From CAZGVW01 sp964529265 (GTDB lineage Bacteria > Planctomycetota > Phycisphaerae > Phycisphaerales > UBA1924), in NCBI GenBank assembly GCA_964529265.1, contig CAZGVW010000274.1:1-32471 (forward strand): 32,471 bases of DNA. The letters are read 5' to 3'. Every line of letters starts with the position of its first letter. Position 1 is the first letter of the stretch. The position numbers and the translations under genes were made by a program. Below, piece by piece: positions 24,615 through 32,074 of the stretch. The notes beneath the pieces are model-generated. The model saw nothing but the letters and a program-made list of their open reading frames with translations. It was not told the DNA's origin and did not search any database.

Positions 24615-26000
24615 ATGGACGCGGCGGCGCTCATCGATCAGCTCACGCGGCACCGCACGCTTGGCGAGGCGCCGCGCGAGGAGCTCGCCTGGCTCGTGGC
24701 GCATGGCGAGGTGCGCCACTTCGAGGTCGGCCAGATCGTCTCCCGCGCGACAGAGCCCATCGAGTCGTTGTATGTCGTGCTGTCGGGACGATTCTCCATT
24801 CACGTGGATCGCGGCGCGGGGCCGAAGAAGGTGATGGAGTGGAGCGGGGGCGACGTCGGCGGGCTGCTGCCCTATTCCAGACTCAGGAATCCCCCCGGCG
24901 AAGCCCTCATCCAGGAAGCCACCGACGTGCTCATGGTGCACCGCACCTGTTTCCCGGATCTCATCCAGCGGTGTCCGACGATTACCGCCGCGCTGGTGCA
25001 CGTGATGCTCGATCGCGCGCGCGTGTTCACGTCGAGCGACCTGCACGACGAGAAGATGTTGTCGCTCGGCCGCCTGTCCGCCGGACTGGCGCACGAGCTG
25101 AACAACCCCGCCTCGGCGGCCGCGCGAAGCGCGACCCTGCTCGGCGATGCGCTGGCGACGGCGGAGATGGCATCGCGGGCGCTCGGCACCGCCCGCCTCT
25201 CGGAGGACGCGCTGGCGGTGCTGGATCGGCTCCGTCGCGCCTGCCTCTCGCGCACGTCTCGGCTGTCGGCGATCGAACGGGCGGATCGCGAGCAGGCGCT
25301 GTCGGACTGGCTCGAAGCGCGGGAGCTCGATCCGGGCGGGGCCGGGCCGCTGTCGGATGCCGGCGTGACGCCGGCGGAACTGGACAGGATCGCCGAATCA
25401 CTTGACGGACCGGCGCTCGCGACCGCCCTGGGATCGCTGGAGGCCGACTGCACCGTCCGGTCGCTGGCGGCCGAGATCGAAGCGGCCACGTCGCGGATCC
25501 ACACGCTGGTCGCGGCGATCAAGCGCTTCACCTACATGGACCGGCAGGCGCCGGAGCTGGTTGACGTCGCACAGGGGCTGCACGATACCGCGACGATTCT
25601 GTCGCACAAGGCGCGGCTGAAGGGCGCGCAGGTCGCGGTGCACGTCGCCGACGGCTTGCCGCGCGTCCGCGCGTTCGGCGGCGAACTGAATCAGGTGTGG
25701 TCGAACCTGCTCGACAACGCGCTCGACGCGGTCCCGCCGCGCGGGCATGTCGAGATCGAGGCCGACCAGCGGCTCGGCTCGGTCATCGTCCGCATCATCG
25801 ACAACGGCCCGGGCATCCCGCCGGCGATTTGCGAGCAGATCTTCGATCCGTTCTTCACGACCAAGCCGGTCGGCGCGGGCACCGGCCTCGGCCTCGACAT
25901 CGCGCGCCGGGTCGTGCGGCGCAACGACGGCGAGATCGACGTCGAGTCGCAGCCGGGCCGCACGCAGTTCATCGTGACATTACCGGCCGTACAGCCGTAA
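24615..26000 (+). CDS. Histidine kinase with cyclic-nucleotide-binding-type sensor domain
   Basis: A 461-residue soluble kinase, with no membrane helix. Residues about 15-130 are a Crp-type beta-barrel sensor (VRHFEVGQIVSRATEPIESL, then YVVLSGRFSIHV). The dimerisation and phosphotransfer region has H160 in RLSAGLAHELNNPAS, followed by a long helical insert (about 175-290). The ATP-binding domain shows the N box NQVWSNLLDNALDAV, the D box DNGPGIP, and GTGLGLDIARRVV. It very probably phosphorylates the receiver of the preceding fusion protein, 4 bases upstream. The sensor ligand is unknown; the phosphate-binding cassette arginine of cAMP binders is not evident. Kinase plus flavoprotein-output receiver suggests redox sensing rather than DNA-binding output. 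Confidence 0.9.
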   Translation: MDAAALIDQLTRHRTLGEAPREELAWLVAHGEVRHFEVGQIVSRATEPIESLYVVLSGRFSIHVDRGAGPKKVMEWSGGDVGGLLPYSRLRNPPGEALIQEATDVLMVHRTCFPDLIQRCPTITAALVHVMLDRARVFTSSDLHDEKMLSLGRLSAGLAHELNNPASAAARSATLLGDALATAEMASRALGTARLSEDALAVLDRLRRACLSRTSRLSAIERADREQALSDWLEARELDPGGAGPLSDAGVTPAELDRIAESLDGPALATALGSLEADCTVRSLAAEIEAATSRIHTLVAAIKRFTYMDRQAPELVDVAQGLHDTATILSHKARLKGAQVAVHVADGLPRVRAFGGELNQVWSNLLDNALDAVPPRGHVEIEADQRLGSVIVRIIDNGPGIPPAICEQIFDPFFTTKPVGAGTGLGLDIARRVVRRNDGEIDVESQPGRTQFIVTLPAVQP

Positions 26001-26045
26001 CGCGACCGTGAGACGCTCCGACGCACGTGGTGCCGCCGTACGTAG

Positions 26046-26065
26046 CGCCGACCTTTAGGTCGGCG
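26046..26065. repeat. REP-like hairpin, single copy
   Basis: A perfect 8-bp stem, CGCCGACC-TTTA-GGTCGGCG, is preceded by ACGTAG and followed by a second small inverted repeat (CGGCGCTGGCGCCG, 26073-26086). Core and flank match the hairpins at 4862-4920. It lies just after the kinase gene and may stabilise or end that transcript. Confidence 0.7.
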
Positions 26066-26218
26066 TATCCGACGGCGCTGGCGCCGATCGTCAGCTCGTC
26101 ATGAACGTTGGTGCGATGCTTGACAACATCGCTCCAGGTGTGATGCGGAATCTTACTCTTACTTTTCACTTGTTATCCCTTTGTTCATGTGATTACGTAA
26201 GTTGACTGGAGTGTGAAC

Positions 26219-26587
26219 ATGGCGAAACGAGGTCGCAGAGGAAACGCCGCGCTGAACCGGACCGCGGCCCAGTTGGGCCGGGTGCTGGGCACGGTCGCCG
26301 CGCGCGTGGAAGCGCTGGCCGGCGAGCGGTCGGTGCTGCGCGCCGAGCTGCAAAGCGTGATCGACGGCGCGACGGCGATGATGCGCGAGCTCGGCGACAC
26401 GGCCCAGACCGCCGGACGCGCCGGGCGCCGCGCCGCCACGCGGGCGGCGGTCGCCACGGCTCGCGCCAGCGCGGGCCGCCGGCGCGGCGGACGCGCGAAG
26501 CGCGTGTTTTCGCCCGAGGCGCGGGCGCGCATGGCCGAAGCCGCACGCAAGCGCTGGGCCAAGGTTCGCAAATCGCGGGGCAAGTGA
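26219..26587 (+). CDS. Small basic histone H1-like DNA-binding protein
   Basis: A 122-residue alanine-, arginine- and lysine-rich protein. The N-terminal half can form a helix (LGRVLGTVAARVEALAGERS) and may be a coiled coil; the middle is a basic low-complexity stretch (RRAATRAAVATARASAGRRR), and the C-terminus is FSPEARARMAEAARKRWAKV, an amphipathic basic motif common in acidobacterial chromatin-like proteins. It probably binds nucleic acid without sequence preference. The start is ATG 26219 because GGAG lies 7 bases upstream; a GTG at 26213 would be too close to it. The upstream region (26150-26218) is unusually AT-rich for the window and holds the palindrome TTACGTAA (26193-26200). It precedes ku by about 90 bases, which suggests a link with DNA compaction or repair, but only by position. 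Confidence 0.75.
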   Translation: MAKRGRRGNAALNRTAAQLGRVLGTVAARVEALAGERSVLRAELQSVIDGATAMMRELGDTAQTAGRAGRRAATRAAVATARASAGRRRGGRAKRVFSPEARARMAEAARKRWAKVRKSRGK

Positions 26588-26644
26588 CGACTCGGGGCGG
26601 GGCGTCGGCCCCGCCCCCGTCCACCCGGTACCTCACCGAGAGGT

Positions 26645-26677
26645 ACACACCTTGCAGGTTCTGTGGCAGAGGTGTGT
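26645..26677 (+). promoter_or_regulatory. Inverted repeat covering the ku ribosome-binding site
   Basis: ACACACCT (26645-26652) and AGGTGTGT (26670-26677) are exact reverse complements separated by 17 bases. The right arm contains most of the GAGG ribosome site (26669-26672), one base before the ATG at 26679. In RNA the stem would hide the ribosome site; as DNA it could be an operator. Confidence 0.45.
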
Positions 26678-26678
26678 C

Positions 26679-27548
26679 ATGGCCGCACGCGCGATCTGGA
26701 AGGGTCATCTCCGGCTGAGTCTCGTGACGATTCCGATTCGGGTCTACCCCGCGACCAATCCGGCCGCCACCATCAGCTTCAATCAGCTCCATCGCGTGTG
26801 CCAGACGCGCATTCAGTACAAGAAGTGGTGCCCACACTGCGAGCGGGAAGTCGCCAGGGACGAGATCGTCAAAGGCTACGAGTTCGAGCGCGGACAGTAC
26901 GTGCCGGTCGAGGAGGAAGAGATCGACAAGGTCCGCCCCGAGTCCACGCGCGTCGTGGCGCTGTCGCAATTCACCGACGCCCACGCCATCGACCCGGTGT
27001 TCTTCGACACGCCGTATTACATCGGCCCCGACGGCAAGGTCGCCGCCGAGTCGTTCGCGGTGATGCGCGAAGCGCTCGAGGGGAAGGCGGGCATCGGCAC
27101 GCTGGCCATGCATGGACGCGATCGGCTCGTCGCGATCGAGCCGCGCGGCCGCGGCCTGATCATGTTCACCCTCCGCCACGAGCGCGAGATCCGCGACATC
27201 GAGGCGATCGACGAGCTGAAGGACGCGCCACACAAGGTCAAGGCGGAGGAGCTGGCGCTCGCGCGCAAGGTGATCGGCGGCTTTGAGGATCGGGTGGACT
27301 TCTCGAAGTACCCCGACACCTACGAGGAGGCGCTGCGCGAGATGGTCGACGCGAAGATCAAGGGGCGGGAGATCATCTCGACCGAGGAGCCGGTGGAGCG
27401 GCCGAAGGTCGTCAACCTCATGGATGCGCTGCGCAAGAGCCTCGACGAGGCCAGCCGCGCGAAGAAGCGTCCGGCGAAGGCGCCCGCCGCCCCAAAGCGC
27501 CGCGGCACGAAGGCCGCGCGCCCCTCACGCCGCCGCGCGTCCGCCTAG
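26679..27548 (+). CDS. ku: Ku DNA end-binding protein (bacterial NHEJ)
   Basis: A 289-residue bacterial Ku homodimer subunit that rings double-strand DNA ends and recruits LigD for end joining. The family signature starts at residue 4 (RAIWKGHLRLSLVTIPIRVY); then FNQLHRVCQTRIQYKKWC, a CPHC pair, VKGYEFERGQYVPVEEEEID, and AHAIDPVFFDTPYYIGPD. The C-terminal tail (about 250-289) is lysine/arginine-rich (KKRPAKAPAAPKRRGTKA), as in Ku proteins with extended DNA-binding tails. ATG 26679 has GAGG 6 bases upstream; an earlier in-frame start at 26652 is not family-like. No ligD is in the window, so the partner is elsewhere. The stop is only 10 bases from that of the convergent permease gene. Confidence 0.96.
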   Translation: MAARAIWKGHLRLSLVTIPIRVYPATNPAATISFNQLHRVCQTRIQYKKWCPHCEREVARDEIVKGYEFERGQYVPVEEEEIDKVRPESTRVVALSQFTDAHAIDPVFFDTPYYIGPDGKVAAESFAVMREALEGKAGIGTLAMHGRDRLVAIEPRGRGLIMFTLRHEREIRDIEAIDELKDAPHKVKAEELALARKVIGGFEDRVDFSKYPDTYEEALREMVDAKIKGREIISTEEPVERPKVVNLMDALRKSLDEASRAKKRPAKAPAAPKRRGTKAARPSRRRASA

Positions 27549-27558
27549 AATCGAACCT

Positions 27559-27955
27559 TCACTCCATCCGCAGCGCGCTGACCGGATCGATCCTCGCGGC
27601 CCGGCGCGCGGGCAGCCACGCCGCCAGCACGGCCGCTGCAGCCAGCGTCACGGCGGCGGCCGCGTACGCGACCGGATCGTGAGGCGCGGTGGCGTAGAGC
27701 AGGCTGGCGACCGCCCGGCTGGCGAGATAGGCGACGCCGATCCCCACCAGAAGTCCGATACCCACCGGCCAGACCGCGTCGCCGACGAAGGCGCGAACGA
27801 CGGTCTTCGCGTGGGCACCGAGGGCCATGCGGATCCCGATCTCGCGCGTGCGGCGCGCAACGGTGTAGGCCGTGACGCTGAAGACGCCGATGAGCGTCAG
27901 CATCAGTCCCACGACGCCGAGCAGCCCGAGCAGCTGCATGCGCCGCCGCGGCACG
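27559..27955. repeat. Left copy of the ADOP 3'-end duplication
   Basis: The DNA here, constant offset about 4,516 bp, matches 32075-32471 at high identity, with long exact runs such as GCGCTGACCGGATCGATCCT. Both copies encode the last FtsX unit of an ADOP protein in the same orientation. Confidence 0.85.
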
Positions 27956-30174
27956 ACGACACTGTCGCCGACGTACTCCGCTCCCGTGCGGATGCGATCG
28001 ATGACGACGGGCGGTCCGACCGACTGCGCCACCTGACGCAGCCGGCCGGCCAGATCCGATGCGCCGGGGCGCGGACGGACGAACACCGCCAGCTGCGTTC
28101 CCGACGAGAGCTGCTCGGTGCCGTCGTAGATCCAATACACGTTCGCGCGGGCTGGAAGCCGTGCGCCGTTCTGCAGCATGTCGCCCACGACGCCGATCAC
28201 GACGGGATTCCTGCCCTCGACGCCCATCGGAAAGGTCCGTCCAACCACCGGACCGTCGCCGAAGATCTGCCGCGCCGCGAGCTCGTTGAGGACGATCACC
28301 GATGCCTCCGTCGCCCGATCCGCGTCAGCCGGAAGTCGCCCTTGTTTCGCATGCAGGCCGATCGCCTCGAAGTAGCCGGGCAGCACCCAGCGCTGATCGA
28401 CGCGAATCGCATCGGCCCCGGGCGTGAGTCGGACGAATCCCGCGCGCCGGGCGCCGCCGATCGGCCGCTGGTTGGACGCGCCCGCGGCGGCGACGTCCGG
28501 CAGGCGTCGAATCGCCTCCACCAGCGCCGGATAGTACGCCGCGGCGACGGCGGCGCCTGGATCAACCGGTGTCACTTCCATCGTCAGAAACGAATCCGGA
28601 TCGAACCCGAGATCGACCGACACGAGCCGCGCGAAGCTCCGCACCATCAGGCTAGCGCCGATCAGCAGGACGACGGCGAGCGCCACTTCGATCGCGATCA
28701 GCGACTGCCCGCTTCGCCGCGGCAGCGACGAACCGCTGGTGCGCTCGCTGCCGGCCAGCGCCGTCTGGATGGCGACGCGTGACAGGCGAACGGCGGGCAC
28801 GATGCCGAACGCCAGCGCCGAGAGGATCGCGACCGCGCCAGCGAAGGCGAGCACCTCGATGTTCAGCGACGGAATCGCGGTGTCGGGAATGTCGAGCGGG
28901 ACCATGGCGACCAGCGTGTCGAGCGACAACCACGCGAGCAGCACGCCGGCCATCCCGCCCGACGCGGCCAGCACCACGCTCTCGGTCAGAAGCTGGCGCA
29001 CCAGCCGGAGGCGGCCTGCGCCCATCGATGCCCGCACGGCCAGCTCGCGCTGCCGCGTCGCGCCGCGTGCCAGCAGCAGGCCCGCGACGTTGACGCACGC
29101 GATCAACAGGATGGCGGCGACCGCGATGCCCAGCGTCCTGACCGTGGCGCCCTGCCCGGCAACGAGCCGATCAAAGATCGAGTAAAGATCCACGACCGTG
29201 CCGGCCGGCCGGCCTTCGGCCTGATCCCGGCTGTCGGTGAACCGGGAGAGCTCGGCCGCGGCCGCATCGCGGGAGAGAGCCGGCCGCAGGCGTCCGATCA
29301 CTTCGGCGCCGGTTCCGCGCATCCGCGCGAACCCGTCGGGCCATCGGATGGGCTGCCAGATCGCGACGTCCGGATGGAATCGCGGCGGCAGAATGCCAAC
29401 GATGGTTGCCGGTTGGACGTCGATCCGGATGCCACGGCCGAGCACCCGGGGATCGCCGCCGAAGTGCGTTTGCCAGTACTCGTGACCGAGAAGGGCGACG
29501 AGAGGCGCGGAGGGACTGGTGTCGTCGAGCCGAATCAGGCGGCCCGCGATCGGCGCAATGCCGAACAGCTCGAAGTAGTCTTCCGAGACCGCCTGCACGC
29601 TCAACCGCTCGGGCTCGCCTCCGGCTTCGATCACGAGCGCGTCCGTGTGGCGTTCGACGGCCACGTGCGAGAAGATGCGGCCGTCGGCCCGCCAGGCGCG
29701 CACGTCGAGGAGCGACGGGCCGGTCGTCGACGTTCGACCTCCCGTTCTGCGTGTCGTGACGCTCACATCGACGAGCCGGTCGGGTTCCGGAAACGGCAGC
29801 GGCCTGATCAGCGCCGCGTGAATCACGGTGAACAGCGTCGTCGACAGGCCGACGCCGATGGCCAGCGTCAGGATCGCGGTGATGGCGAATCCGCGCAGCC
29901 GCCGCAGCAGCCGGAGACTGTATCGAAGATCCTGCAGGACGGTTTCCATCACGCCGCCTCCTCGAATGTCATACCCGCGGTCCTGCTGCACCGCGACGTT
30001 GCCGAACCGGCGCAGCGCGCGCCGCCGTGCGTCGTCTGATGGCAGTCCTTGCCGCGTGAACTGCTCGACGCGCATGTCGAGGTGAAATTCCATCTCCTCG
30101 CGGATCTCACCCGCAATCGCATCGCGCCGCGTGAGCGCGCGCAGACGGGCGAGCAGGCCGCGCACGAACGACAC
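27559..30174 (-). CDS. ADOP-type MacB/FtsX permease with N-terminal prefix domain
   Basis: An 871-residue membrane protein of the acidobacterial duplicated-orphaned-permease type. It starts with a cytoplasmic prefix domain (about 1-80; REEMEFHLDMRVEQFTRQG), then a first helix at ITAILTLAIGVGLSTTLFTV, a large periplasmic MacB-type domain, three helices of the first FtsX unit, a second periplasmic domain, and a second FtsX unit ending LPARRAARIDPVSALRME. Such proteins lack their own ATPase gene in the operon; the exported substrate is unknown. GTG 30174 is the start: GGAGG sits exactly 6 bases upstream and the codon begins one base after the stop of the PadR gene, so the two are co-translated. 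The 3' 400 bp are nearly repeated at the right edge of the window. Confidence 0.93.
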   Translation of the reverse strand: MSFVRGLLARLRALTRRDAIAGEIREEMEFHLDMRVEQFTRQGLPSDDARRRALRRFGNVAVQQDRGYDIRGGGVMETVLQDLRYSLRLLRRLRGFAITAILTLAIGVGLSTTLFTVIHAALIRPLPFPEPDRLVDVSVTTRRTGGRTSTTGPSLLDVRAWRADGRIFSHVAVERHTDALVIEAGGEPERLSVQAVSEDYFELFGIAPIAGRLIRLDDTSPSAPLVALLGHEYWQTHFGGDPRVLGRGIRIDVQPATIVGILPPRFHPDVAIWQPIRWPDGFARMRGTGAEVIGRLRPALSRDAAAAELSRFTDSRDQAEGRPAGTVVDLYSIFDRLVAGQGATVRTLGIAVAAILLIACVNVAGLLLARGATRQRELAVRASMGAGRLRLVRQLLTESVVLAASGGMAGVLLAWLSLDTLVAMVPLDIPDTAIPSLNIEVLAFAGAVAILSALAFGIVPAVRLSRVAIQTALAGSERTSGSSLPRRSGQSLIAIEVALAVVLLIGASLMVRSFARLVSVDLGFDPDSFLTMEVTPVDPGAAVAAAYYPALVEAIRRLPDVAAAGASNQRPIGGARRAGFVRLTPGADAIRVDQRWVLPGYFEAIGLHAKQGRLPADADRATEASVIVLNELAARQIFGDGPVVGRTFPMGVEGRNPVVIGVVGDMLQNGARLPARANVYWIYDGTEQLSSGTQLAVFVRPRPGASDLAGRLRQVAQSVGPPVVIDRIRTGAEYVGDSVVVPRRRMQLLGLLGVVGLMLTLIGVFSVTAYTVARRTREIGIRMALGAHAKTVVRAFVGDAVWPVGIGLLVGIGVAYLASRAVASLLYATAPHDPVAYAAAAVTLAAAAVLAAWLPARRAARIDPVSALRME

Positions 30175-30175
30175 C

Positions 30176-30505
30176 TCAGCCCTCCAGCACGGCGCGCACC
30201 GCAAGCGTGAGGCGGTCCCAGCTGTCCTGTTCGGCGGCGAGCTGCGCGCGGCCGGTGCGTGTCAGCTTGTAGAACCGCGCCCGGCGGCCGGTGTCGGTGA
30301 CCGACCACTCGGAGGACAGCCAGCCACGCCGCTCCATGCGGTACAGGGCGGGATAGAGCGACCCCTCTTCCACGCGCAGCACCTGATTCGACAGCTGGTC
30401 GAGGCGCAGCGCGATGGCGTAGCCGTGCATCGGCCCGGTGCTCAAGGTCTTGAGCACGAGCATGTCGAGGGTGCCGTGCAACTGGTCGCTGTTGGTCGCT
30501 GCCAT
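30176..30505 (-). CDS. PadR-family transcriptional regulator
   Basis: A 109-residue winged-helix repressor of the type that accompanies ADOP permeases. The fold is clear: QLHGTLDMLVLKTLSTGPMH, then GYAIALRLDQLSNQVLRVEE, GSLYPALYRMERRGWLSSEW, and the wing RRARFYKLTRTGRAQL, with a C-terminal dimer helix that ends at EG. It most likely represses its own operon, and the inducer is unknown. The stop precedes the permease start by one base. ATG 30505 (MAATNSDQ) is used; upstream ATG 30529 is not family-like. The palindrome cluster 35 bases upstream is a plausible operator. Confidence 0.92.
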   Translation of the reverse strand: MAATNSDQLHGTLDMLVLKTLSTGPMHGYAIALRLDQLSNQVLRVEEGSLYPALYRMERRGWLSSEWSVTDTGRRARFYKLTRTGRAQLAAEQDSWDRLTLAVRAVLEG

Positions 30506-30539
30506 TCGAGCTACGGGTGGCCCGTGCAACCCTGGCCGT

Positions 30540-30560
30540 TCTAAGGGTTAGACATTCTAG
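30540..30560. promoter_or_regulatory. Candidate PadR operator: overlapping inverted repeats
   Basis: Three alternating half-sites, TCTAA-GGG-TTAGA-CAT-TCTAG, make two overlapping inverted repeats with 3-base centres (30540-30552 and 30549-30559). They lie about 35 bases upstream of the PadR start, where a repressor would cover the promoter. The AT-richer segment stands out from its GC-rich surroundings. Confidence 0.5.
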
Positions 30561-30591
30561 GCATTGAAGAGGATGAGGTGTCAAGTGGGCT

Positions 30592-30930
30592 GCCCATGAT
30601 CTTGTGAATCTCGGCGCGGACGTAGGGGTGCCAGCTGTTCAGATCGGCCTGACTGGCCGGCGCGCCGGTCGAACGTCCAGGTCGTCTTCTGCTGGCCCGG
30701 AAAGACAATCCCGTCGCGATGATTCTTCGGACGCGTGTCGGACCACACCAGTCGCGATAGAACGACTCCGGATCCGATCGCGCGTGCTGCATGAACGCCA
30801 CGAAGTCGCCGAGCGACCCGTGCTTGGCGTGGACGCCGTAGTAGGCGGCCACGCCGTTGGCGTCCTGGAACTTCTCGACGTCCAGGCAGTAGATGACCGC
30901 ATTCTTGTACCAGAGGTCCGTGATCGCCAC
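30592..30930 (-). pseudogene. Decayed GH13 gene (trehalose synthase/alpha-amylase type), 5' remnant
   Basis: Several pieces of one glycosidase N-terminal region can be read in shifted frames. They are, from GTG 30930: VAITDLWYKNAVIYCLDVEKF with a normal N-terminus; YYGVHAKHGSLGDFVAFMQ, the loop before the NHTS motif; DPESFYRDW; then in another frame VWSDTRPKNHRDGIVF and TTWTFDRRAGQ; and back in the first frame DLNSWHPYVRAEIHKIMG. The intact family has about 190 residues over this span and here about 113 remain. Missing pieces include the sequence around GLGVTALWLMPF and the VVNHTS motif. Homology-like sequence ends at about 30592, before the catalytic aspartate. At least two deletions and one frameshift have therefore occurred. 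The gene is dead; the remnant may be transcribed from the transglycosylase gene upstream. Confidence 0.7.
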
Positions 30931-30977
30931 CTCGCGTGCGCCGGCGCGAAATTCGTACCGGCGCGCGACAGCCCACG

Positions 30978-31994
30978 TCACAGGGGCCGCCGCGGTGCGG
31001 TCCACGGCCACTGCTCCCGCTCCAGGTCGCGAGCCTTTCGCCACAACACGTCCCACGCGCCCGGTCCGCCGCGATTCCTGATGAACTGGTCGAGTCGGCG
31101 CGTCACCAGGGCGAGGTATGCCGAGCCGAGCTCGTCGCGTGCGCGCGCCAGACCGCGGTTGTACGCGCGCACGGCGAGAGGCAAATCGCCGGCAGCGTCA
31201 TCGAGCAGCAGTTTCATCCAGAACGCCGCGAACCGCGTGGCCTTCCACGGGTTGAAGTACTCCTCGTCCGCCAGCGTGAAGTCCGCTCCGCCGAGCGCGT
31301 GCAGATCACGCAATCGCTCGCGGGCGTACGCCGAGGCCTGCGCCAGCCCGAGATCCCGCGTCCCGTCCGTGTTGACGCGCACGGCGCGGTGGTCGAACCA
31401 CGATTCCGACATCACGATGGCCGCGAGTGTGTCGGCAACGGTCCGTGGCGGCAAGGCATCCGCGCCGCCGACGTCGTAGTACCCCGACCAGTACGCGGTC
31501 ATCTGCCGGTAGGCCACTGTGCGCATCGGCTGCGGCACGAGATCCCAGTCGGCCGGCGACATCCCATCCCATGCCGCCGGATTCATCAGCAGCGATCGAT
31601 ATCGCTTCAGCATGTTGTCGAACCCCACCCGCCGCACCTCATCCGGCACGCCGTTCCATTCCGGCAGCCGCATCCGCTGCCACAGCAGAACGTCGTGCTG
31701 CACGGCATCGACCGTGGTGGACCATTCGATGGCCACGCCATCGATGACGAAGGTGAGCGTGAGAGGCGTGGTGTCGACGAATGCGGCGTACAGATCGACC
31801 GCGACAACGGGCGGAATGCTGACCTGTGCGGTATGGTGCAGCCAGACGGCGGTACCGGTCATGGTCGCAGCCGCGAGCGCGGCCACCAGTACGAAAACGA
31901 CTGCGAGCCGCAAGAGCCATCGGCGTAGGCCCGCGCGCGGCCTGACGAGGCTGACCGGCGCCGCCGTGCTGCTCGGGAGGGGTTGGACGAGCAT
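30978..31994 (-). CDS. Membrane-anchored lytic transglycosylase-like protein
   Basis: A 338-residue protein with an N-terminal membrane helix (about 29-50, RLAVVFVLVAALAAATM) and a periplasmic region. The second half resembles a soluble lytic transglycosylase fold: the probable catalytic E197 in AIVMSESWFDHRAV, then TRDLGLAQASAYARERL, and AVRAYNRGLARARDELG, which is the usual 'AYNAG' motif. The first periplasmic part (about 60-185) is unknown. It may cut peptidoglycan near cell-envelope machines. ATG 31994 (MLVQPLPSSTA) is chosen because the upstream frame is arginine-rich; no strong ribosome site is visible. It follows the second ADOP gene by about 80 bases and is followed by the GH13 remnant. 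Confidence 0.75.
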   Translation of the reverse strand: MLVQPLPSSTAAPVSLVRPRAGLRRWLLRLAVVFVLVAALAAATMTGTAVWLHHTAQVSIPPVVAVDLYAAFVDTTPLTLTFVIDGVAIEWSTTVDAVQHDVLLWQRMRLPEWNGVPDEVRRVGFDNMLKRYRSLLMNPAAWDGMSPADWDLVPQPMRTVAYRQMTAYWSGYYDVGGADALPPRTVADTLAAIVMSESWFDHRAVRVNTDGTRDLGLAQASAYARERLRDLHALGGADFTLADEEYFNPWKATRFAAFWMKLLLDDAAGDLPLAVRAYNRGLARARDELGSAYLALVTRRLDQFIRNRGGPGAWDVLWRKARDLEREQWPWTAPRRPL

Positions 31995-32074
31995 CTGTGT
32001 GTCGAGACTCCGGCCCGGTCCATATGGCCGTCTGTCGCGATGCTCGGGCACGATTCGCGCGCAGCGGCGCACGC

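Noticed and set aside
26120..26150. Promoter with perfect TTGACA (26120-26125) before the histone-like gene
   Set aside because: No acceptable -10 hexamer at 16-18 bp. The region is AT-rich, so a chance match is likely.
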